From contig JAGVUB010000037.1 in the NCBI GenBank assembly GCA_019136515.1, forward strand, positions 1 to 41,362: 41,362 bases of DNA, read 5' to 3'. Below the pieces are notes generated by a model, which searched no databases, was not told the DNA's origin, and saw only the letters and a list, made by a program, of their open reading frames with translations. Position 1 is the first letter of the stretch. The number at the start of each line of letters is the position of its first letter. Shown here piece by piece: positions 7,504 to 16,114 of this stretch. The translations under genes were made by a program, and so were the position numbers. The DNA is from Verrucomicrobiota bacterium. GTDB lineage: Bacteria; Verrucomicrobiota; Verrucomicrobiia; Opitutales; Opitutaceae.

Positions 7504-10500
7504 ATGTCCTCCTCCTCTCCCGTCCCCGCGCCGCACCGCGATTCGCTCATCGAGCGGATCATCGAGTGGAGCGCGCGCAACAAGTTCATGGTCTTCCTGC
7601 TCGTCGGCGCGCTCACGCTCAGCGGCATCTACAGCCTGCGCCACACCCCGCTCGACGCCCTGCCCGACCTTTCCGACGCGCAGGTGATCGTCTTCACTCA
7701 GTGGGAGGGCCGCAGCCCCAACCTCGTCGAGGACCAGATCACCTACCCGATCGTCACCAAGCTCATCGCGGCCCCCAAGGTGAAGGTCGTGCGCGGCTAC
7801 TCGTTCTTCGGATACTCGTTCGTCTACGCCGTCTTCGAGGACGGCACCGATCTCTACTGGGCGCGCGCCCGCGTGATGGAGTACATGCAGGGACTCACCG
7901 GCAGCCTGCCCACCGGCGTCACGCCGACGCTCGGGCCCGACGCCACAGGCGTGGGCTGGGGATTCCAATACGCACTGGTCGACCGCACCGGCCAGCACGA
8001 CGCCGCCGACCTGCGCAGCTTCCAGGACTGGCACCTGCGCTACTGGCTCCAGAGCGTCGACGGCGTGGCCGAGGTCGCGAGCTTCGGCGGTTTCGAGAAG
8101 CAGTACCAGGTCGAGGTCGATCCCGAGCGCCTGCAGGCCTACAACATCCCGATCACGCGCATCGTCTCCGCCATCCGATCGGCGAACAACGACGTGGGCG
8201 GCCGCGAGCTCGAGCGCAACGGCACCACCTACCTCGTCCGCGGCAAGGGCTACCTCAAGTCGCTCGACGATCTCCGCCTCGTCGTCGTGGGCGCCGATGC
8301 GCGCGGCACGCCGATCCTGCTGCGCGATGTCGCCCGCAACATCGCGCTCGGCCCGGAGATGCGCCGCGGCGCCGGCGACCTCGACGGCCTCGGCGAGACG
8401 CCCGGCGGCATCGTCGTCGTGCGTTTCGGCCAGAACGTCCTGCAGGTCATCGACCGCGTGAAGGCGAAGCTCGAGGAGCTCCGGCCGTCGCTCCCGCCGG
8501 GTGTCGAGATCGTCACCACCTACGACCGCTCCGACCTGATCAAACGCTCCATCCAGACGCTCACCCGCACGATCATCGATGAGTCGATCATCGTTTCGTT
8601 GATCGTGATCGTGTTCCTGCTGGATTTCGGCGGCGCCGCGCGCGCGATCGTCACGCTGCCCATCGCCGTGGCGCTCGCGTTCATCCCGATGTACTTCATG
8701 GGGCTCACGGCGAACATCATGTCGCTCGCCGGCATCGCCATCGCCATCGGCGCACTCTGCGACGAGGCCGTGGTCATGGTGGAGAACGTCCACAAGCACC
8801 TCGAGCACGCGCCGCCGGGCCTCAGCCGCCACCAGCGGCAGGAGATCATCATCGCCGCCTGCAAGCAGCTCGGGAAACCTCTCTTCTTCGCGTTGCTCGT
8901 GATCACCGTGAGCTTCCTGCCGGTCTTCGCGCTCGAGGCGCAGGAGGGCCGGTTGTTCAAGCCGCTCGCCTACACGAAGACGTTCACGATGGCGTGGGCC
9001 GCGTTCCTCTCGCTCACCATCGGGCCGGCGCTCATCGTGCTCATGACCGGCGCGAAGGTGATTCCCGAGCACAAGCACCCGATCAGCCGCGTGCTCCACC
9101 GGCTCTACTACCCGTGGGTCAGCCTGCTCATGACCCGCCGCCGCCTCTCCATCGCGATCGCCGTGGTGGCCGTCGCCTCCGCGGTGCCGGTGTACCAGCG
9201 CCTCGGCTCGGAGTTCATGCCGCCGCTCAACGAGGGCACGATCCTCTACATGCCCACGACGTTGCCGACGGTCTCCGTCACCGAGGCGACGCGACTGCTC
9301 CAGATCCAGGACCGCGTGCTGAAACAGTTCCCCGAGGTGCTCACCGTCCACGGCAAGGCCGGCCGCGCCGAGACCGCGACCGATCCGGCGCCGATGGAGA
9401 TGTTCGAGACCGTCGTGCAGTTGAAACCCGAGAGCGAGTGGCGCCGGATCGACCGGCCGCGCTGGTACTCGGCCTGGGCGCCGGAGTGGTTGCTGACGCC
9501 GCTCCGCAAGCTCTGGCCCAACCAGCGCCCGATCACCTGGGACGAGCTCACCTCCGAGATGGACACCGCGCTCCAGATCCCCGGCCAGGTGAACGCGTGG
9601 ACGATGCCGATCAAGGGCCGCATCGACATGCTCACCACGGGCATCCGCACCCCGATCGGCATCAAGATCTTCGGCTCCGACCTCGAGGAGATCGGCCGCC
9701 TCGGCGAACACATCGAGTCCGTCGTCCGCACCGTGCCGGGCACGCGCAGCGTCTTCGCCGAACGCACCAGCGGCGGTTACTACCTCGACATCGTCCCCAA
9801 CCGCGAGGCCATCGCCCGCCACGGCCTCAACGTCGAGGACGTCCTCATGCAGGTCGAGACCTCCATCGGCGGCATGGCCGTCGCCCGCACCGTCGAGGGC
9901 CGCGAGCGCTACACCATCAACGTCCGCTACAGCCGCGAACTGCGCGACGACCTCGGCGCGCTCAAACGCGTGCTCATCCCCGCGATGACGCCCGCCGGCG
10001 GCGCGTCCGGATCTTCCGCCGGCGACCCGATGGGCGACGGCGCCTCCGGCGGTTCCGCCGCGATGGCCCAGGTCCGCCAGATCCCGCTCGGCGAGCTCGC
10101 CGACATCCGCACCACCGTGGGTCCGCCGATGCTGCGCAACGAGGACGGCGCGCTCGCCGGATGGGTCTATGTCGACATCACCGGCCGCGACATCGGCGGC
10201 TATGTCGAGGAGGCGAAGAAGCTCGTGGCCGAGAAGATCGAGCAGGCCGGCCTGCTCCCCGCCGGCTACCGCATCGAGTGGTCCGGCCAGTACGAGAACA
10301 TGCTCCGCGTCCGCGAGCGTCTCCAGGTCGTGGTGCCGCTCACCCTCGCGCTGATCTTCGTGCTGCTCTACCTGAACTTCAAAAGCATCCCGGAGACGCT
10401 GATCATCCTGCTCTCCATCCCGTTCGCGATGACCGGCAGCTTCTGGATGCTCTGGCTGCTCGACTACCACCTGAGCATCGCCGTGTGGGTCGGCATCATC

Positions 10501-10944
10501 GCCCTCGCCGGCCTCGCCGCGCAGACCGGCACCGTGATGATCATCTACCTCGACGAGGCGTTCCACGCCTACCAGCGCGCCGGCCGGATGAAGACACAGC
10601 ACGACCTCTTCGAGGCGATCACCTACGGCGCCGTGCAACGCGTCCGCCCGAAGCTCATGACCGTCGCCATGGTCACGCTCGGCCTCGTGCCCGCGTTGTG
10701 GGCCCACGGCGCCGGCGCCGAGGCGATCCAGCGCATCGCCGCGCCGATGATCGGCGGCCTCCTCACCTCGACCATCCTCACCCTCGAGATCGTCCCCGCG
10801 ATCTACTCGCTCTGGCGCGGCCGCCAGGTCGAATGGGTCAAGGGCCCGCGCCCCCCGCGCCGCAAGTGGGAGGAACTCAGCCAGCAGTTCGTCGCCATGG
10901 AACAGGCCGCGCACGAGCGCACCATCGCCGCACCGAAACCATGA
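7504..10944 (+). CDS. cusA: CusA-like heavy-metal RND efflux pump
   Basis: This 1146-residue inner-membrane RND transporter is of the heavy-metal (HME) type. It has the expected N-terminal membrane helix (about 27-45), a porter domain, a membrane bundle with the TM4 acidic pair (GALCDEAVVMVEN, about 416-428), and a second half with the same layout. Residues that match the Cu(I)/Ag(I) branch include the segments GEFMPPLNEGT-like, APMEMFETV and MPIKGRIDML. The last two keep Met at two of the three positions of the E. coli CusA methionine triad; the first Met position appears to be Leu. A Gly/Ser/Ala-rich loop (around nucleotides 9990-10070) is an insertion relative to CusA. It is the pump for the adjacent adaptor and channel, driven by proton flux and likely induced through the ECF trio. 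Confidence 0.92.
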   Translation: MSSSSPVPAPHRDSLIERIIEWSARNKFMVFLLVGALTLSGIYSLRHTPLDALPDLSDAQVIVFTQWEGRSPNLVEDQITYPIVTKLIAAPKVKVVRGYSFFGYSFVYAVFEDGTDLYWARARVMEYMQGLTGSLPTGVTPTLGPDATGVGWGFQYALVDRTGQHDAADLRSFQDWHLRYWLQSVDGVAEVASFGGFEKQYQVEVDPERLQAYNIPITRIVSAIRSANNDVGGRELERNGTTYLVRGKGYLKSLDDLRLVVVGADARGTPILLRDVARNIALGPEMRRGAGDLDGLGETPGGIVVVRFGQNVLQVIDRVKAKLEELRPSLPPGVEIVTTYDRSDLIKRSIQTLTRTIIDESIIVSLIVIVFLLDFGGAARAIVTLPIAVALAFIPMYFMGLTANIMSLAGIAIAIGALCDEAVVMVENVHKHLEHAPPGLSRHQRQEIIIAACKQLGKPLFFALLVITVSFLPVFALEAQEGRLFKPLAYTKTFTMAWAAFLSLTIGPALIVLMTGAKVIPEHKHPISRVLHRLYYPWVSLLMTRRRLSIAIAVVAVASAVPVYQRLGSEFMPPLNEGTILYMPTTLPTVSVTEATRLLQIQDRVLKQFPEVLTVHGKAGRAETATDPAPMEMFETVVQLKPESEWRRIDRPRWYSAWAPEWLLTPLRKLWPNQRPITWDELTSEMDTALQIPGQVNAWTMPIKGRIDMLTTGIRTPIGIKIFGSDLEEIGRLGEHIESVVRTVPGTRSVFAERTSGGYYLDIVPNREAIARHGLNVEDVLMQVETSIGGMAVARTVEGRERYTINVRYSRELRDDLGALKRVLIPAMTPAGGASGSSAGDPMGDGASGGSAAMAQVRQIPLGELADIRTTVGPPMLRNEDGALAGWVYVDITGRDIGGYVEEAKKLVAEKIEQAGLLPAGYRIEWSGQYENMLRVRERLQVVVPLTLALIFVLLYLNFKSIPETLIILLSIPFAMTGSFWMLWLLDYHLSIAVWVGIIALAGLAAQTGTVMIIYLDEAFHAYQRAGRMKTQHDLFEAITYGAVQRVRPKLMTVAMVTLGLVPALWAHGAGAEAIQRIAAPMIGGLLTSTILTLEIVPAIYSLWRGRQVEWVKGPRPPRRKWEELSQQFVAMEQAAHERTIAAPKP

Positions 10945-10973
10945 GCACACCCGCGGTTCCATCTCACGCACTC

Positions 10974-11055
10974 GACCGCGTTGGGGGCAACGCGGTCCAC
11001 CTCTGGACATCGCAACCACGCCTGCGGGTGGACGCGCTTGCCCCCCAAGCGTGTC
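10974..11055. repeat. Pair of REP-like hairpins
   Basis: GACCGCGTTG (10974-10983) pairs with CAACGCGGTC (10988-10997) around GGGG. Then GACGCGCTTG (11031-11040) pairs with CAAGCGTGTC (11046-11055) around CCCCC, with one G-T. Read on opposite strands, both units share GGTGGAC at the stem foot and a C-rich loop, so they are two diverged copies in head-to-head orientation, as in bacterial interspersed palindromic element pairs. They could also stabilise or end the pump mRNA. Confidence 0.7.
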
Positions 11056-11123
11056 GCCGGCGCCGCCCGCGCCTGAACGCATTTCCAACTAACGCCATCG
11101 CTAGTCTTTACCCTCTCCTTCCC

Positions 11124-11471
11124 ATGAAACACCACCCTCGCGCCCTCCTCTCCGCCGCGCTCATCGCGCTCACCGCCACCGCTCTCACCGCCGGCGACAC
11201 TCCCGCCCCGGTCAAGCCGTCGACCGAACCCTCCATCGCGCCCTCCGAGCCCTCGGCGAAGGAAACCTATCCGCTCACGACCTGCGTCGTCTCCGGCGAG
11301 CCGCTCGATGCCGGTCACGCCGGCGGCTCTTTCGACTACATCCACAAGGAAGCCGGCAAGCCCGACCGCCTCGTGCGCTTCTGCTGCAAGGCCTGCCTGA
11401 AGGACTTCAAGAAGGACCCGGCCAAGTACCTCGCCAAGATCGACGCCGCCGCTGGCGCGAGATCGCAGTGA
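11124..11471 (+). CDS. Secreted YHS-like metal-binding protein
   Basis: This 115-residue protein has a signal peptide (about 1-23, ending ALTAGD), a Pro/Ser-rich linker, and a small domain with YHS-like features: YPLTTCVVSGEPL (about 50-62), then RFCCKACLKDFKKDPAKYL (about 88-106). The Cys at about 55 and the C-C-x-x-C cluster are likely metal ligands. YHS domains commonly accompany copper and other heavy-metal efflux systems. It follows the CusA-like gene by 179 bases with two REP-like hairpins between, so it may be in the same transcript or separately expressed. A periplasmic metal-chaperone role is inferred only from context. Confidence 0.75.
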   Translation: MKHHPRALLSAALIALTATALTAGDTPAPVKPSTEPSIAPSEPSAKETYPLTTCVVSGEPLDAGHAGGSFDYIHKEAGKPDRLVRFCCKACLKDFKKDPAKYLAKIDAAAGARSQ

Positions 11472-11486
11472 AGATGCTTCAGGCGC

Positions 11487-14400
11487 TCACTTGATCCACT
11501 TCAGCTTCTCGCAGAACACGAGGTAGAACACCGGCAGCACCACCAGCGTGACCAACGTCGCGCAGGTCAGGCCGACGATGTGCACCGCCGTGAGCGGGCG
11601 CCAGAGCATGCCGCCGTGCAGCGCCAGCGGGATCAGGCCGCACACCGCCGCCAGCACCGTGACGATCACCGGCCGCAGTCGCACCAGCCCGGCGTGGATG
11701 AGCGCCTCGCGCAGGGGCATGCCCTTCGCGCGCGATTCCTCGATGTAGTCGGAGAGCACAATGATGTGGCTGACGACCAGGCCGGCCAGGCTCACCAGCG
11801 CGATGAAGGCCACGAAGCCGAAGCTGGTCCGGAACAGCACGATGCCGGCGAACGCGCCGATCGCGCCCAGCGGTACCGTCACCATCACCGTGAACGCCTT
11901 CGGCACCGAGCCGAACTGGAGCACCATCGCGATGAAGATCGCCGCCAGCGAGATCACAAACACCCCGCTCATCTCACGCTGGCTCTTCGCCAGTTCCTTG
12001 TCCTCGCCGGCATACGACAGCGTGTAGCCGGCGGGCAGCGCGAGCTTCGCGATCTGCGGTTTGCACTTCGCCAGGATCGTGGCGGGCAACTGGCCGACCG
12101 GGGCGAAGCTCTTCACCGTCACCGTGCGCAACTGCTGGAAGTGCGGGATCGTGGCGTAGGCGGGCTCGATGCCGATCGTGGCGAAGTTGGTCAACGGTAC
12201 CAGCCCGTTGCGCGTCGAGGGCACGTAGAGCGAGCGCAGCCGGTCGGCGTCGGCGATCTCGTCGCGGCGCAGCCGGAAGTTCACCGGCACGAGGTGGTCG
12301 CCCTCGCGCAGTTGCGTGACGCGGGCAGTGAAAAACGCCGCCGCCGTCACCGCGCCCACGGAGCGGTTGTCCACGCCGAGGGTGTTCGCGCGGTCCTGGT
12401 CGATGTCAATGCGCAGCGTGGGCAGGCGCTGGCCGAGGTCGTCGGTCACCTTGTAGCCGCCCTCCGCGCGCACGATGGCGCCGACCTTGTCGGCCAGCCC
12501 GCGGAGTACATCCGGATCGGTACCGGCGATGCGGATCTGGATCGGGTTGTCGATCGCCACGCCCTGCTCGAGCTGCTTCGGCACGATGCGCGCGCCGGAG
12601 ATCTCGCGGTCGATCCGCTCGCGCAGACGCGAGAGCAGTGGCACGATCTCCTGCGTGCGGGTGTTCACGACCAACTGCGCGAGGAACGCGCCCGGTTCCT
12701 TCGGCTCCACGTTGTAGTAGAAGCGCGGAGCCGTGCCACCGTAGAACACGCCGATGTTCTCCACGTCCTCCTCGGCGGCCACGAGCGCCGCCACGCGGTC
12801 GGCCGTGTCGCGCAATTGCGACGGTGCCGCGTTGCGCGGCAGCTCAACGTCGATGAGGAACTGCGCACGGTCGGCCGGCGGGAAGAATTGCCGCCCGAAG
12901 AAGCCCGTGAGCCCGAGGCTGAGGGCGAAGACCGTGTAGACGATGCCGATCGTGCGCCACGGGTGCGCCAAGCCGGCCTCGAGCAGGCGGCGGTAGCGCG
13001 GCAGCACCGAGTTGATCGCCAGGTCGATCGGCCGGAACAGGAAGAACGTCCGCACCTCGCCGCCCTCGTCGAGGCCCTTCTGCCCCTTCAGCACGTAGAA
13101 GCTCAGCAGCGGAACGAACGTCGTCGACACGACAAACGCCGAGAGCAGCGCGAAGGTAACGACCAGCGGGAACGCGATCATGAACGCCCCCGTGTCGCCG
13201 GGCAGCAACGCCAGGGGCAGGAAGGCGACGATGTTGATCAGCGTCGCGTAGATGATCGCCCGCATCAGCCGCTGCGGCCCGAGCCAGCCGGCGCGCTCGC
13301 GCGGCTCGCCGTGGTGCAGCTCACGGTTGATGCCGTCGGACACCACCACCGGCACGTCCACCAGCATGCCCAGTGCGACGATCAGGCCGGCGATGGAGAT
13401 CTGGTGCAGCGGGATGCCGCACAGGTGCATCGCACCGAACGTCATCGCGATCGAGAGCGGGATCGCCATCGCCATCACGATGGCCGAGCGCCAGTCCATG
13501 AGCATCAGCGCCACCAACACCACGATCACCACCGCCTCGATGAAGCAGGCGCTGAACAGCCCGATGCGCTCGCGCACCGACTCCGGCTGATTCGAGAGCG
13601 CCGTGACCGTCGCACCGCCGGGCAACTGCGCCTCGAAACCGTGGAGGCACTCCTTCACCTTCTCGTAGAAGGTCCCGATCTTCGCGCCCTCGCGCATCTC
13701 GACGGAGACGAGCACCGCGCGCTCGGCGTGCAGCGGCCCGCGGCCGGGGTCGCGAGTGAACAGGCCGAAATGGTAGCCGATCGGATTCTCGTAGCCGCGC
13801 ACGACCGTCACCGCATCGCGGAGATAGGTCGGCGTGCCGTCGGGCGCCGTGGAGACGACGGTGTCGAGCAGCTCGCGCTCGTTGCCGAACTCGCCGGTGA
13901 CCTGCACCGGGAACGTGCTGCCCTCGGTGCGGTACGTGCCGCCGGGCACGACGGCGTTGCGCCGCGCAACCGCGCCGGCGAGGTCCTGCGCCGACACGCG
14001 CAGCTCGGCGAGCTTGGCCGTGCTGTAGTCGAGGTAGACGGTCTCGGGCACCGTCGCCACGCGCTTGGTGCGGCCCACGTCGCCCACCTGCCGCAGCGCG
14101 TCCTCGAAGTCCTCGGCGATCTTCTCGAGCTGGCGGTACGTCAGCCGCGGTATCCGCCGTTCGCGGATGGCGGGCGCCGGCGCCTCGTCGCCGAGCAGCA
14201 CGATGGATTTCGGCAGATCGGGATGCGGTTCGCCCTCGGAACCGAAGGCCTGGCGCTGGAAATCGGCCAACGCCTTCGCGAGCTCCTCGCGCGGCGCCGT
14301 CGTGGCGAACTCGCCCACGTAGAGCCCGGTGCGCTCGCCGACCGTCATCCCGGTGGCGAGGCCCTTCGAGGTCAGGAACTGCACGCAGCGTTGCACGACG

Positions 14401-15002
14401 GGCGAGAGATAGTCGCGGCTGAGCGCCGTCGGGTAGAACAGCGCGATGGCGGCGCGTCCCGTCGCCGGCCGCGCGCCGCGCAGCTCGGCGACCGTCGCCT
14501 CGACCAACCGCGCGCGCGCCTCGACCTCGGGCTCCGTGATCGGATCGCTGGCGATGGCGTAGAGCAGCGTGACGGTGTCGCCGAAATCGCTGTTGAGCCA
14601 CGGCGGCATCGTGCCCTCGGGCAGCGACACCTCGGCGATCTTCGCGCGCAACTTGTCCCAGTCCTGGTCGGTGCGCGCCTTCGTCTGCGGTTGGAGCGTG
14701 ACCTTGATGACGGACACGCCGTTGCGCGACTCGGAGGAGAGCTCCTCCACCGTGGAGAGCTCGGCGAGCTTCCGTTCGAGCGGTTTGGTGACGAGGTTCT
14801 CGACCTTGTCGGCCGTCGCGCCGGGAAACACGGTCACGACAAGCGCCTTGCGGATGGGGATCGTCGGATCCTCCTGCTGCGGGAGCTGCCCGAACGAGGC
14901 CCAGCCCCAGACCAGCACGGCGATCAGGAACATCCAGGCGACGCTGCGATGCTCGACGAAATAGCGGGCGAGACCGCCCGAAGAAGGAGTGTTCTGGCTC
15001 AT
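11487..15002 (-). CDS. RND efflux permease with altered proton-relay residues
   Basis: This 1171-residue RND permease is the inner-membrane pump of the second tripartite system. The N-terminal helix (about 22-40), PN/PC porter domains and the duplicated membrane halves are clear. In TM4 (about 545-560) the motif reads GMLVDVPVVVSDG. AcrB has two adjacent Asp here; only the first is kept. In TM10 the AcrB lysine site (SAKNAI) reads VVSHII, so the lysine is absent. Residues about 172-286 form an insertion in the first porter domain not expected from AcrB, which explains much of the extra length (AcrB is about 1050 residues). Cargo is unknown; hydrophobic drugs or lipids are usual for the family. 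The gap to the adaptor gene is 16 bases, so it is co-transcribed last. Confidence 0.88.
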   Translation of the reverse strand: MSQNTPSSGGLARYFVEHRSVAWMFLIAVLVWGWASFGQLPQQEDPTIPIRKALVVTVFPGATADKVENLVTKPLERKLAELSTVEELSSESRNGVSVIKVTLQPQTKARTDQDWDKLRAKIAEVSLPEGTMPPWLNSDFGDTVTLLYAIASDPITEPEVEARARLVEATVAELRGARPATGRAAIALFYPTALSRDYLSPVVQRCVQFLTSKGLATGMTVGERTGLYVGEFATTAPREELAKALADFQRQAFGSEGEPHPDLPKSIVLLGDEAPAPAIRERRIPRLTYRQLEKIAEDFEDALRQVGDVGRTKRVATVPETVYLDYSTAKLAELRVSAQDLAGAVARRNAVVPGGTYRTEGSTFPVQVTGEFGNERELLDTVVSTAPDGTPTYLRDAVTVVRGYENPIGYHFGLFTRDPGRGPLHAERAVLVSVEMREGAKIGTFYEKVKECLHGFEAQLPGGATVTALSNQPESVRERIGLFSACFIEAVVIVVLVALMLMDWRSAIVMAMAIPLSIAMTFGAMHLCGIPLHQISIAGLIVALGMLVDVPVVVSDGINRELHHGEPRERAGWLGPQRLMRAIIYATLINIVAFLPLALLPGDTGAFMIAFPLVVTFALLSAFVVSTTFVPLLSFYVLKGQKGLDEGGEVRTFFLFRPIDLAINSVLPRYRRLLEAGLAHPWRTIGIVYTVFALSLGLTGFFGRQFFPPADRAQFLIDVELPRNAAPSQLRDTADRVAALVAAEEDVENIGVFYGGTAPRFYYNVEPKEPGAFLAQLVVNTRTQEIVPLLSRLRERIDREISGARIVPKQLEQGVAIDNPIQIRIAGTDPDVLRGLADKVGAIVRAEGGYKVTDDLGQRLPTLRIDIDQDRANTLGVDNRSVGAVTAAAFFTARVTQLREGDHLVPVNFRLRRDEIADADRLRSLYVPSTRNGLVPLTNFATIGIEPAYATIPHFQQLRTVTVKSFAPVGQLPATILAKCKPQIAKLALPAGYTLSYAGEDKELAKSQREMSGVFVISLAAIFIAMVLQFGSVPKAFTVMVTVPLGAIGAFAGIVLFRTSFGFVAFIALVSLAGLVVSHIIVLSDYIEESRAKGMPLREALIHAGLVRLRPVIVTVLAAVCGLIPLALHGGMLWRPLTAVHIVGLTCATLVTLVVLPVFYLVFCEKLKWIK

Positions 15003-15018
15003 GGCGCGCGGGCGGAGG

Positions 15019-16098
15019 TTACGGGGCGACGGGCTGGGCGTTCACCGGGACGTTGTCGGAGAGCAACCCGGTGCCGAGCGTGACGATCTTGTCACCGGCC
15101 TGGAGGCCGTCGGTGACAAGGATCGCGCTGCCGACGATCTCCGAAGTCTGGATCTGCCGCAGGTGCGCGCGGCCGTCGTCGCCCACCACGAAGACCGCCG
15201 AGCGCTTGCCGGTCTTGTCGGCGGCCACGAGGGCCGAGAGCGGCAGCGACACGCCGCTGACGGCGTGCGACGCGCGGCCGCCGAGGCGGACGCTGGCCGT
15301 CATCCCGCTCTTCAGGCGGCCGTCGGCGTTGTCGAGCTTGAGGACGACGCGGAACAACCGGCTCGCGGGATCGGCAGCGATGCCGATCTCGGAAATCGCG
15401 CCGGCGAACATGCCGCCCTCGTACGCCGAGACGAGCACCTCGCAGCGCTGCCCCACCTCGATGCGGCCGAGCACGCTGTCCGGCACACCGACCTCGAGCG
15501 ATACGCGGCGGAAATCCCCGAAGACGACCACGGGCCGGCCTGCGGAGGCGAACTCCCCGGAGCGTGCCAGCCGCGCCAACACGACGCCGGCGTACGGCGC
15601 GCGCAGCGTGGTGTCGCGCAGGTACTGCTCGGCCTGCGCGAGGTCGGCCTCGGCCATCTCCTTCTGGGCGCGCGTGGCGTCGTACTCGCTCTTGGAGAGG
15701 TTCGCGGCGGCGTAGAGCTCGCTGTTGCGCGCAAAGTTGGCGCGAGCGAGATCTGCCCGGGCGCGGGCGGCGGCGACGGCGTTGACGAAGTTCGCCGTGT
15801 CGATCTGCGCGAGCACCGCGCCAGCGGCGACGCTCTCGCCCTGTTTCCAATCTTCGGAGCCGCCCTCGGGGCCGATGCGGGCGATCTGGCCGTTCACCTT
15901 GAAGCTCAGACTGGTCTCGGTGTCGCCGCGGATCACGCCGAGGAACGACGGGCCCGGCTCCTGCGGCGTGGCAGCTAGCGGTTGCGCCACGACGTAGCGG
16001 ACGTTGTAGGCGAGCGGCGCGGCGGCGTGTTTGTCGCGGCAGGCGGCGAAGAGCAGCGGCAGGGCGAGGGCGAACGGGATGGTGCGACGGAAGTTCAT
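15019..16098 (-). CDS. RND periplasmic adaptor lipoprotein
   Basis: This 359-residue membrane-fusion protein has a lipobox (LLFAAC, Cys at about 20) for inner-membrane anchoring. The order is lipoyl half (VAAGAVLAQIDT, about 92-103), an alpha-hairpin (about 104-165, rich in Ala/Arg/Glu), the second lipoyl half (LRAPYAGVVLARLA), a beta-barrel (RVSLEVGVPDSVLGRI) and a membrane-proximal domain. The ATG at 16098 is chosen because it gives a proper lipoprotein signal; the longer frame to 16227 overlaps the upstream channel gene. It sits between the outer-membrane factor and the permease with about 16-base gaps, forming a three-gene operon. Confidence 0.87.
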   Translation of the reverse strand: MNFRRTIPFALALPLLFAACRDKHAAAPLAYNVRYVVAQPLAATPQEPGPSFLGVIRGDTETSLSFKVNGQIARIGPEGGSEDWKQGESVAAGAVLAQIDTANFVNAVAAARARADLARANFARNSELYAAANLSKSEYDATRAQKEMAEADLAQAEQYLRDTTLRAPYAGVVLARLARSGEFASAGRPVVVFGDFRRVSLEVGVPDSVLGRIEVGQRCEVLVSAYEGGMFAGAISEIGIAADPASRLFRVVLKLDNADGRLKSGMTASVRLGGRASHAVSGVSLPLSALVAADKTGKRSAVFVVGDDGRAHLRQIQTSEIVGSAILVTDGLQAGDKIVTLGTGLLSDNVPVNAQPVAP

Positions 16099-16114
16099 GG
16101 ACGGTGGCGAAAGG

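Noticed and set aside
6031-11088. Very long minus-strand open frame (1685 codons)
   Set aside because: It is the antisense of the CusB- and CusA-like genes. The product is Asp/Glu/His/Arg-rich low-complexity sequence typical of shadow frames in GC-rich DNA, and the plus-strand proteins are clearly homologous to known families.
11580-15083. Plus-strand open frame of 1167 codons
   Set aside because: Antisense shadow of the second RND permease with no recognisable motif.
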